Below are positions 38,555-49,700 of a stretch of DNA of 64,000 nucleotides, in pieces (positions within the stretch are counted from its first letter, which is position 1; the number at the start of each line of letters is the position of its first letter). The stretch lies in assembly GCA_008933995.1 (NCBI GenBank), contig WARS01000026.1, positions 8,136,501-8,200,500 of the forward strand, read 5' to 3'. Both the position numbers and the translations under genes were made by a program. This DNA is from Datnioides undecimradiatus (taxonomy: Eukaryota; Chordata; Actinopteri; Lobotiformes; Datnioididae). Under the pieces are notes generated by a model. The model was not told the origin of the DNA and ran no database searches. It saw nothing but the letters and a program-made list of their open reading frames with translations.

Positions 38555-38989
38555 CGTACGTGTGTGTTTCTGACGAACATTACTCTGCTTTGTAGAGTTT
38601 TGTAATCCAGCCATGGACTCTGGCTAGAGTGCTAAAGTGCTGCTAACAAGGCCTGTTTAACATTCTCTCCCCTGCTCAACATACAATTATTCCACTTCGC
38701 TGCCATTAACATGTACAGTAGGACTGGGCTTTTAATTGGCCTGATATGACTAATGCCAGATCAACTTGGATTTGCTAATTAGTTTTTGCTTTAAAAGTGC
38801 CATCAGGACATGAAATATTCATTGATGTGAGGTGGAGCGAGGACTGTGGGTGGTATTAGTGGGATATTAGTGGTATAGGCAGGCTGTTCGAATGTGCTGG
38901 GAGAAGAGATTGAACCTACATTGGCCTGTTGTGGTCGGTTATTCATACTTTGGGTGAGGTGTTAGTTTTTCGTCATAATTTTAGACACC

Positions 38990-39600
38990 CACACACACAC
39001 ACAAAGAGACACACACACACACACACATTCATCCCGCGCACGCACACACCACCTCCATTCTCAGCATCACAAGGCCACCTCTTCTTCTCCAGCCCCCACC
39101 TCCTCTCTCTCTCCCTCTCTCTTTCTCTCTCTCTCTCTCCTCTCTGCCTCTCCTGCTCTCACCTCCCCCTCTGCCCTCCTCCCCCTTCCCATTATTTCAT
39201 CTGTTCTTTTTTTTTCTTGCCTCCCTGTCTCACATCCTTTTCTCTCCTCACCTTTTCCCGTTCCGTCACTTCACCCCAGCCCCCCTCCCCATCCTCCCTG
39301 TGCCCTCTGCTCTGTCCCAGGTGCACCTCCCTTGCCTTTTTTTCCCTCTCCAGGTCTCCTCCTCCCTTCTTTTCCTCCTCCTCCTCCACCTTCTCCTTTG
39401 CTTTTTCCCTCCCACTCCTTAATCTTCCACCTCTCCTCCTCCTCCTCCTCCACCACCCCCTCCTCTGCTGTAAGTGGGCCAGGTGCCTCCTGTGGCCTCC
39501 CCTACTCCATTTCTCATTTTTACCCTTCCTCTACTCCCTTTCTCATTTTTACCCTCTCCCTGTTCTCTTTCTCATTTTTATCCTTCCCCCTGACCCTAGC
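38990..39600. repeat. Long pyrimidine tract with CA run and 29-bp minisatellite
   Basis: CA-rich repeats at about 38990-39030 lead into more than 500 bp that are almost all C and T on the + strand, including (CT)n at about 39104-39140 and (TCC)n near 39430-39465. At about 39506-39590 three copies of a 29-bp unit containing TTTCTCATTTTTA follow each other. A 246-codon open frame across the region is a low-complexity Ser/Pro/Leu/Phe string and is not accepted as a gene. Confidence 0.8.
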
Positions 39601-42230
39601 TCATATTTATACATCCCCTTAATGCAACAGCTACTAACAATTGACACAGGGTCCAGTTTTGAGCTTTAACACAAACACTTTTTTTGGCCTGATGCAGCCA
39701 AGTTTAGCTGCCAAGGTGAGCCGTCCAAGTTAGAATAACTTGTCTCTATAGGTTAGAAGGTGACATCTCGAAGGGGAGCATTTATTATTTTGATTTATAA
39801 AGACTTTTTTTGCACTAAAAAACAGATCCTTTGTGTATTATTATGTGAACTTTAAAAATCGGCGTTCTGTCATTGTTGCTGGACATTTTATGAGCTCTCC
39901 TGTGTCAGAGTAGTTCCCTTTATGAAGGAGCGAGGTGAGGCCAATCCAGATGTGAACAGAAGTGAGTAGGTTCACATCCCCTTTTCAGTGGCGAGGGGCA
40001 AACCCCCCCCCCTTCTCTGTCTGGTCTTTATAGACTGAAAAGTGAATATACATGGACACCTCATTGTTGTTGTCTTTTTGTTGCTCCATGAATGTGCACG
40101 GTGAGCTGGCAATACACTTTTCACCTCATTTCGTCCTCTCAATTTTCTGTTTTTCCCCCCTTACTCTTCCTGTTTTCACTCATTGTCATTCTCTCTGCCT
40201 TTGTCTCTGGCTGGCTCATTCTCTTGCCCTCTTCTTTTTACTCTCACTTTCTCACCCCCGCACCCATCCCTCCCTGCCTCCTGTCTTCTATCTCACCTCC
40301 CCCCTCCCGGTTGTTTTGGTGTGTGCGCTGGTGTGTCACGAAGGGGGTGGCGGTTGATTGGTGGTTGGTGGTTTGGACGGACACCTGATACTGGCACTGC
40401 CTCACAATGTGGGAATGTGTAACGTGTTCAAAATTAGGTTTCCAAGGTGGGTGTTGTCCTTAGCGATGGTGAGCACGATCATGAGAGTTTACACAGTGGT
40501 CCTTTTGTCTCTCCCTCTCTCTTTGTGTCTCTTATGTCTGGCTATGACACTTCTGTACATGAATTTGCAGTTCTTTCCATCGCCGTCTGGGGGGAAAAAA
40601 ATGCTGCAATAGTTCCAAAAGCCTGCGAGACATGGCAGCCGTTCATGTTAGTCAACAGGTGACAGTCAAACGTCAAACCGCATTGGAGTAAACACGCTCT
40701 GAGTGAAAAGACAGACAGATAAGGAGGAGGGGGAAAAGGATGACAGAAGAGGAGAAGACAGGAGAGAAGTGAGGTTCCAGGTGAGGCATTTGTCTGGTCA
40801 AACCCTGCTCTTCGTCAATCACAACAAATGTGATCGCCTAAAGTAACATCACCGTCCCTGCAAAACTCCATAAGAAAGTTGCTTATTTCAAACAATTACA
40901 TTTAGGCAAAAGAACCTTGAAACTTAATGTTTTTTTTGTCAGTAGCGTCAGAAGACGTAGCAATAAATTGCTGCTGTTTTTCACTGAGCAGCCAATCATG
41001 GCACGGCGCAGAAACAAAGAAGACAAAGAACTTGAATGATTTTGCATCTTCACTGATTACTATTAGAATTTACTCAGCTGAAGGACTGCAGCCAGTCTGT
41101 GTTGAAACTGTTGAAAAGATCACTGGAAGATCACTGAGGGGCAGGCCCGCGGTATCGACGCTACGTATTGATGTACGTCTGTGGTGATACACTGTGCGGT
41201 GTATTGAACTAAAGTCTCGCAGACAAAATTGAGTGTCCTCCATGTCCAGTTCTCCAGTAGTCTACTAAGCAAACTCTACAGTAGATGAGAAACCCACCGC
41301 GGCTCTGCAACCCATCGATCGGGAGCTACACTGACGCTCTTTCTATCATCTATTCTTCTTTTTCTGCTTCAACATCTCTCCTCACTTTTCCTTTCCCTCT
41401 CTTTTCCCTCTTGCATCTCCCATCTCCCTCCCTCTTTCTTACCCTTCACTGTCTCTTTTCCGTCTCCAAAATGCGAGTCTCTCTATATTTAGATGCTCCT
41501 CTCCTCTCCCCTTGATTTCTCTCCCTTTATCTCACCTCCTTTTTTTTCCACAGTTGAAGGACAGATTCGCAAAAGCGCTCCGAGATTCATCAGTGTTGTA
41601 TAGTAGCTGCTTTTTGATCAGCTTGATGAGTGACAACGCAGCCTCGGGCTATTATATACAAATGTGTTTTTATAAACACTTTCTCTATCTATATGTAAAT
41701 CACTGTGCTGCACAGTACACTAGGCTGTGGGCACGCTAGTTAGTGAGTTATTAGTGAATGTTGCATGTTGAGGGCTAAGTTAATATAGTGAAATTATGTA
41801 TTTTCCTTGTTTGTGCATGCTCTGGAGTGTTTGTGAATTAGATTAGCTGGGAGAGAAGTCTTTTAATATTTGCTCAGGGGGGATGGAGGGTGTGCCTGTT
41901 GTCCTTGTGAGTACACACTTAAGCTGCGGCTTTTTTGCTCCCCTCTTTGCATGAGCTCATTGTAAGCCGTGGCCCAGTGTGGATTTGAGAAAGATGCCTC
42001 TGTTTGCCGTCTGACAGAGCGACAGTCACACCAAGTTACCCTTACACACACAAACACACTCTCTGGACACCCGCCTCGGCACCAGATAGCGACTGGCCAG
42101 CAGCAGTGAGTCACCATCATTCAGTCATTCACTTGTACATTCAAAAACCACACATTTTAACAAACAACAATTAATGTTTAGTCCTCAGACATTTATTCCT
42201 TCAGGGCTGGTATTGTTACACCGTATGTTC

Positions 42231-42255
42231 TTTTTTTTTTTTTTTTTTTTTTTTT
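42231..42255. repeat. T homopolymer
   Basis: A run of 25 T. Confidence 0.95.
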
Positions 42256-42515
42256 CATTTTCTTCACCCTGGTAACCCTTTGTTTCATTTCCTCCATACT
42301 GTTCACTTGGTCTATATGTGTGTGTATTTGTGTGTGTGTTCCTGTCTGAGACCTTTGTAGCTGGTGGCTGCAGTCACTGTTTTAACAGCTCGGGAACAGG
42401 CTGCCTGTGTTCAGTGCGGTACAGTCATGTACAGTCGTGTCTAGCTGAGTCGTGACAGGTTGCTTTTTTGCTGTGACAGGTTTTGTGTTAAGACCTATGG
42501 AAGGGTCTGGACAAC

Positions 42516-42521
<6 letters not shown>

Positions 42522-42581
<60 letters not shown>
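42522..42581. repeat. (CA)n microsatellite
   Basis: About 30 uninterrupted CA units, one of the longest in the window. Confidence 0.97.
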
Positions 42582-42586
<5 letters not shown>

Positions 42587-42986
42587 TGAGTGGCTCACTG
42601 GCAGGGAGAGATCAGGGTGGGTGTTAAATGTGAGTTTTGAGCCACTCCATAGCCTTATATTGTCATCATCGCTTTACCCACAAAGCCATTTGGTGCTTTT
42701 CAAAACAGAAGTGAGATTCGCTAAATGACAAAAATGGAGCGAAACTGAAGGGAAAAAGGCGAAGGGATGTAAAAGTCAGCTAGAGGGGAGAATTAAAAGA
42801 AAATTCTGTTGTTTGTTTTATTTTTTTAGTGTCTCAGTGTGAAGAACGTAAGAGGTCAGATGATCACACAGGTCGGGAGTGAAACTAAAAGTGGATTTGT
42901 CCAAATGTGAGTTGTAGAAAAATGTGAAGAGTTCAGGTTTAAAGTTCTCATTTATTTAAGCCTTTGATCACAAATCCTAAATCACC

Positions 42987-43043
42987 AAATTGGTATCGGC
43001 CAGTGTATTGGCCCAATCAGCCAATACACTGCATTACCAATTT
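42987..43043. repeat. 57-bp imperfect palindrome (hairpin)
   Basis: The outer arms AAATTGGTA/TACCAATTT and the inner arms CAGTGTATTGGC/GCCAATACACTG pair around a 7-nt loop, with a small internal bulge (TCGGC against CAT). The arms and the tATCGGCCAg core resemble the ends of fish hAT-type miniature elements, but no flanking duplication is clear. Confidence 0.7.
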
Positions 43044-43319
43044 AAAAAAAAAAAAAATCTTATGTCATAGCATCTGGTACAACATTATTGTAGGTCCAAC
43101 AGTTTCCATTTACACATTTGTGTCCTGGTCAGCACCTGCCTTATATACTCTGAAACACTGATGTTTTGATTAGCTAATGTGCAACAATGGCACTAACTCT
43201 ACGGAAAACTGATCAGGTCTTTTGCATCTGTTATCAATATCTCACAATCACATAATGAATGATTGTGATTATGAATATTTTTTTATTGCAGGTGAATCAA
43301 TATCAGTCAAATCCAGACT

Positions 43320-43715
43320 ACATACTTTCTGGCCTGGAGCTGTCCTCTTAAGGGTTCTGTCATTTCATTTATGAGAAATAACTCTCAATTTTGTGGGTCC
43401 ATTTTTGCAATGTCACTTTCCTGTTTCAGCATGACAAAGATATGTTTTTTTCAGTTGGGTGTGTAGGAGAAGCAGCCCTGAACTCATCCCCATCAAACAC
43501 CTTTGGGATGAACTGGAACACCGACTGCCAGAACCTACTCTCCAATATTCCTGCAGCCAGACTCTGAAACGTCATGAAAAAGCTTCTCAAAAGAATGTAG
43601 GCTGATGTAGCACTGCGTTAATGATCACATTTCTGAGATGAGATGTTAAACAATCACAAATGGGTGTTATTTTCGGGTGTATGCATACTTTGTGTGTCCA
43701 GACGTTTTCCTGTGC
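43320..43715 (+). mobile_element. Decayed Tc1-like transposon fragment (3' part)
   Basis: Translation at about 43472-43528 gives SPELIPIKHLWDELEHRLP. This matches the C-terminal Tc1 transposase motif around the last catalytic acid (usual form near DLNPIE.LWDELERRL). Upstream, TTTCCTGTTTCAGCATGACA (43418-43437) fits the preceding catalytic block (FQHD). Downstream, sequence ending near ATGCATACTTTGTGTGTCCA resembles a worn terminal end of this family. The 5' half is missing and the frame is broken, so it is a dead copy. Confidence 0.75.
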
Positions 43716-46700
43716 GTACAAAACTATAACTAGAGAGTCAGCGACAGACCAGTTACCTTACACTACTTATCCTGTTTGGGAAAAAAATGATGCATCTCTG
43801 ACCAGAAAAAAGCATTACACAACGCGCAGAGTTCCCAGAAGTCAGGAACTACTCCCGCTATGAGACAATGTCACACCTCAAAGCACCACCTCCTATGAAT
43901 TCCCTCATGACATCAGGGGCTTGTACATCAGCTGATGAGTCTCAGGAGTGTTGATGTGATGAAACTGGGTTTTGAACCAGGAGACCATGCAAGTTGATGT
44001 GGTTATTGTCACACCACCACCGCTATCAGCAATCTCCACCCACCTACAGAACCAAAAACAGGTACTTCCTGTAGGTGATTTCACTTCTCTCTGCCATACA
44101 GATACGTGTTTGCAAACAAGTAGCCATTTTCTATCTCGGAATTATACTTAATCCTGAGTAATTATGGAAAAGTACTTTTTTTGTTGTTTAGCTGGTGTAG
44201 TTTGATTAATGATCCAACTGCGAGGTTAAAAAGTAAAACTCAGTAACTAATAATCCTCTTGGGGCATAATAAAATGATCAATCACCACATATACATATGT
44301 ATGTACAGTCAGAGACCACACATTATTTTGGGGCTCTTTTTGAGAAGCTCATACATTACTTTTGCATTTGCCCTGCAGCTGTAGGCTGATCTGTTTTAAC
44401 AGTAAAATTAAGCATGAGGTAGATAAATGTAAGACTTTGGTGTTGGTACTTTGACATTTGAATTACACCTCCGAACTCACAGCTCAGTTCTTCAGGGCTC
44501 CTCTCCAGTTTGTATAGGTGGCCAATCCTGTCTGATCTCTATGTTAACAGCAACACATATGAAACAAAAGGCTCACTGTATGGCTATCTGTTCCCATCCT
44601 GTCACCCCCTCCTCCCCCCTCTCTGCCTTTCACATCCTCCTTTGCCTTTTCTTTTCCCATCCGTTCCTCCTCTTGTTCCTCTCTTTCATTTCCAGCTCTC
44701 ACTCTCTGTTTCTCCCTGCCTTTTCACCTTCCCTCCTCTGCCTCCATCCCTCCCTCCCATATAGCCCTCTTTCTCCTGCCGCTTCGTTGTCTTACAGTCC
44801 TCCTCATCCGTTCCTCCCTCCTGCTCTCCCCCCTCCTTTCATTTTGGGTTCTCCGACAGTGGTAATGAGATGTTTCATTATTTGCATTTCACAGCTTTTA
44901 ATAGAGAGAGAATTTAGGCTAAGCCCCGGGTCGTCAGTCAGGGAGTTACCATGGGAGACATAGCAGGCTTAGGGGCCTAGAGAGAAAGATAGCCCAGAAA
45001 CTACACACACACATACACACTCAGATGCCAAGTGTAAAGGAGGAGGACACAGAAAAAAGACAAACAGAGTGATAAGTTGATGTGGTGATATGGCATTTTC
45101 ACCTTTTTTTGAAGCTCTTGATATGTCAAATAGCATCACTTGCACTTTGCGGGTCACTGGAGGAACTGGAGGTGAAGCTGGCACTCAGTGGTCAGGCTGA
45201 AGTACATCGCCATCAATGTCTTAGAGTCACACCTCTTGTCCGGTCATTCTGGGATGATCCCAGTCTATCCTTACTATGGCTGGATTTCCATAAGATCACT
45301 CAAGGCTCTTAACACCTGTGTGGCTGAAGGTGAGATGACAAGGTGGCGGAGAAGGCCTTAATTTGTTGGACTGTAGACTGAAGTGTGATAAGCTGGACCG
45401 GAGGCTTAAGGAGGCAGATATATTGACTAGTGCACTGAATGCACAAAAAAGCATTATCAGCAGCACGGAGGTCTTCAGGTGAAGACGTGGAGCGTCCAAA
45501 TATTGTTTTCAGGTGGTGTGTGGAGGAGGGGGATAAGGAGGTGGAGGGTTGAAGGTGGGAGGGGTGGAAGCAAGGGATGAAGCAAGTAGCGCTAAGTCTC
45601 CCTAAGCCTCCTGGATCCTCTTTGGTCCCTCTCCACATGACATGGCTATCCTTCTTTGAGTCAATCTCTTCCTCCACCTTGACTCTTTGGATGCTGGCCA
45701 AAGAAACAGAGAGCGGTCGGAGAAAGGGAGAGCAAGGTAGAGGCGCAAAATGTGGCATGATTAGAGCTGGTGGGGAAGGTGGAGAAAATAAAGGTGGACA
45801 GATGGAGGGTGTGTGATAAAAGAAACAAGGGAAACTGGCAACACGAACACGCGCAGTGAGCTATAAAGAAGTCAGAGACAGAGATCGAATGAGAGACAAA
45901 CACGAACAGTAGCTTATTTTCAACAGAAAATAAAGGACAAAGAAGCTAAGAACGAGCCTTTCAAAGCTAATGGCTTTGTTGTGTTATTTTTTCTAATTGC
46001 AGCTTGCATGCCTGTCTGTGTCTAGCAGCGTGTGCATGTGTGTCATGTGCACATGTGCGAGTGAGTATGTGTGTATTATTTTTGTCCGTGCCTGCCTTGT
46101 TGATGGGCTGCCACCCTGGCTTGTCCCGGAAGGCTGCCAGCTCCGTCGGATTGGGGATTAACCCCGGGATAATGGCCTTGATGCCCAGTTGAGTGGAAGC
46201 AAAGCTGTTTAAAAAATATTGGCTGCCTGAGTCACTCTCCCCTCTCTTCCTGTCTCCCCCTCTTTCTATCTTCCGTCTCTATCTTTCTAGCCTCGCTGTC
46301 TCTGCGATTCCGCTCCATCCCTTTTCTCTTTGTTTTGCGCTGTTCTTTATCTGTCTCTTTCTGCGCTTCTTTGCCTTTTTCTCTTCTCTCTCTCAAATTC
46401 TCTATCCTCACCTCATGTTCATATTGACCTTTCACAGGCCTCATATTGCAAATTCAGGCCCAGTTAACATCAGTAACATTTAACACTTACTCAGGATTAT
46501 ATTGTAGATTTGAAAACAGTAGCAGTAAACTTTTAAATCTAATGCAACTTTTATTTTTTTTATTTAACTAGAGGAACTAGTAGATTTTACTCTGGGAGGT
46601 AATGGCTGCCCTCAATCATACTGTCATGTGTCCTAAGAACAGTGCCTCCATTGTCCAGCTGAATATCATTTCAATTCCACTTATGCATGCTGTTTTCTCT

Positions 46701-49700
46701 CATTATGTGGGAAAAGTCCGCTTGCAAGCAAACCAATTCTTTCTTCTAGTTCCTTCTTAATTTTTCATATATATTAGCATATTATGTCAGAGATTCTCCA
46801 AATATATTTTCTTCTTAAGGCTAATATCATTTATTTTACTTTGTTTTGAAAGCTTTACACAATATATAATTCATTCAGTGAATGCAGACCTGCCAACCTG
46901 TATGCCTGTTCCACAGAAACTGCCTGCTATTACAGGGTAGTGTACCGGTACAAGTCACTACTAGAGAATATGCCAAAAGGAACGTGTTTCTTTTTTAGCT
47001 TAACTGATCAAATTTGTAGCTGGGGCATGAAGCTGGTATGGCTGACAACATAAATGCCAACTCTTGGCCACTGAATCCTGACTTGATATCCCATCTTCCT
47101 TCCTTCTTCACATCCATTCACTTTTTCAATCTCCGGACAATTTTTAATGGTCTCCCTGCTGATAATTCCACGACAGAGCAAAGATAAAAGTATAGATGTG
47201 TAAAGGAGGGTAGAAACAAGATGAACCGATAATGGTAGCTGAAGATTGGACATCTATTGCAGTTCTTTGCTTAGATGAATTTAACTCTGCACAACAGCAG
47301 TCAACTGACAATCTGGTATTCCCAATATGTGTATCTGTGCTGAACAAAATATTACTGTTAAGACAGGTATTTTTTCAGACCATCAGGTGTGTTTTGGGGC
47401 ATCTTAACAATCTTTAAAAATAGCATGGATATATTTTCATTATCATAATAGTCATATAAAGTTAATTCAGCAAATGAGTTAGCAAATAGATATGGTGTGA
47501 CATAAGCATTAATTTGGAGTCACGATTCTAGCCAATTGAAAAGCTTAATCCTAATATTCACTGTCTTTTTTAGCTCTCTTTTGTTCTCCACCAACCCCTC
47601 AGAAAAATAGCTGCCTTTTTAGCTGCTTAATACTCCACTAAACGCTCCAGTTCGGTCCTCTTAACTGTATTGCCTGCCCATTGCTGCTGGCCAGGTAGTG
47701 TACAGTTGCTATCAAAACTATTTAGCTGAAAGGATACTGCTAGAAGCATTGCTGATGAGTGTGAGAGAAACAAATGAGTGAAGTTGCAGCAACAAAACCA
47801 AAACAACGAGCTGAAAGATGCTACACCATCTGTTTAGCTGAGACTATGTGTAGGGGATAATTGTCTGTGGTTTGTTACTTACTATTTAACCCATCATTAT
47901 CATAAAAATGGATTTGTGTAGATATGCAAAGACAAAAAATGCACAGATATTCTTTGGTATGTTTTGCAACAAACGTACAAGTTTATATGTCAGATTTTTT
48001 TTTTTAGATCAATCTGTTTTTTCTTTTAATTCACGAATGAGTGCAGTTTTTTTATTTATTTAGCCACTCACATGAAAGACTGTGTTCACTCAGTTTGACA
48101 TGCTTGTCCTACCAAAGTCATTTTATCAAATAATGAGCAGAACTGTTACATTTGTTGAACAGAGGGCCGCAATTTGAATGTAGAGTGATTAGCTGAGGGT
48201 GGCAATATTGCAGGCGGCACACTGGCCACTAAATGATAATTTGCCCTGTCCAACTGGAAATCCCTTCATTCAAAATAAATATAACTGCAAGTGTATGAAA
48301 CTGCTTGGGTAGTGCTAACACACATGCAGGGACCTGCAGCCAGTTAAGCCCTGTACCTGCAAGAGTGTTAATTAGGAGTGAATCAACAGACGGGGTTTAC
48401 CAAAAGAAAAAGTGTGCACAAAGTGAATTTTATTTGCTAAAATATGTTCTGTAATCATGTATCAACACCCTGTTTCAGGACATTTCACATCTTCAACATC
48501 TTCATCCAGAGTGATTGCGAATACCTTGTGAAAAAGCGGTAAAAAAGTGGAAAGCTGTCAGTGTTACAACCCCATACAAACAAAGTATCGCTCTGCCTTT
48601 GATCCAGAAGGACCTTGCGCTCTGTCTCCCCACAGTCCTGTGTGGTCAAGGAGGCAGAGAAGTGGCTCGGAGGGACAGGCTGCATCAAGAGAAACACAAG
48701 AAGGAGGAAGCCCCATTCTCTCACTCCATCACACGTCTCATCTCTTTAGTCGTCTTGCTGGGGCCTAAAGTGACTTTGCTTTGATGTGACCAGGACAAAC
48801 CGGGTGTGATGCCATGACGGCTCTGCTAAGCATGTGAACGTGTGTGTTTTTAGTCCTTGTATGTGTTTGTGTATTTAGGAGCAGGGGCTGGATGAGTGTG
48901 TACGTGTGTGTGAATGAGGGGAACGGGGCTCTTGAATGTGTGTGTGTGTTTGTGTGAGGAAAGGAGGAGGGGGGAGAGGACATTCACTTTTGATTTGGCC
49001 TCAGAAGGGTGACAGGGACTTGGAGCTCTGGTGGCATGCTTTACTGAAACAATCGTCTCTGACCACAAATAAGCACTCACAGACTGTCAGCCTCCCTCCT
49101 GATGACTTTTTCCTTGCTTTTTTTTTTCTGCGTTGAAATTTCATAGAGGGATGAAAAGCTTTTTTTTCTGCTCTGTGACATCCTGAAAGCAAGCTTTAGT
49201 TTCTGTTGCCTTGGTGAGACTGCTAATGCTTTGGATGAGACACAAAAATCTCTGCCTCTCTCTCTTTACTTGATTGTCTGACAAGTTCATTTTATCTTAC
49301 TTTCCCATCTTGTGTCAAGTGTATATTTGGAAAAAAAAGTGTTCTATAAATCAAGGCTAAACTCACGTTGGAGGGAGCGGCTTCTGGTCCTGTTGATGGT
49401 CTAAGCTTGTGGGGAAAGATGAAGTAGTTCTCAGAGGAAATGAAAAGCCTGGATGAGCACTAGAGAAGTTTTTTGTGGGTGTTTATGTGCTGTAGTGCGG
49501 GGTAGCGTTGGGATTGGTTCCTCTGGAAAAGGGGTCTTTGACTGGAGGGAATTGGACATGCTGAAATTACACGAGCCAATTAGGCGAGCAAAGAGTTTAG
49601 AGGTCAAAGCGCACTCCATTAAAGTTCCTCTTCTCTGACTAACTACTAACTCAGTATGTCTCTGAGTCTGTTGAAGCAATAAATCTGATTAGACCTCTCC

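Noticed and set aside
38929..39669. 246-codon open frame on the + strand
   Set aside because: It is read from a pyrimidine-rich simple-sequence tract and is a Ser/Pro/Leu/Phe string with no domain, so it is composition-driven.
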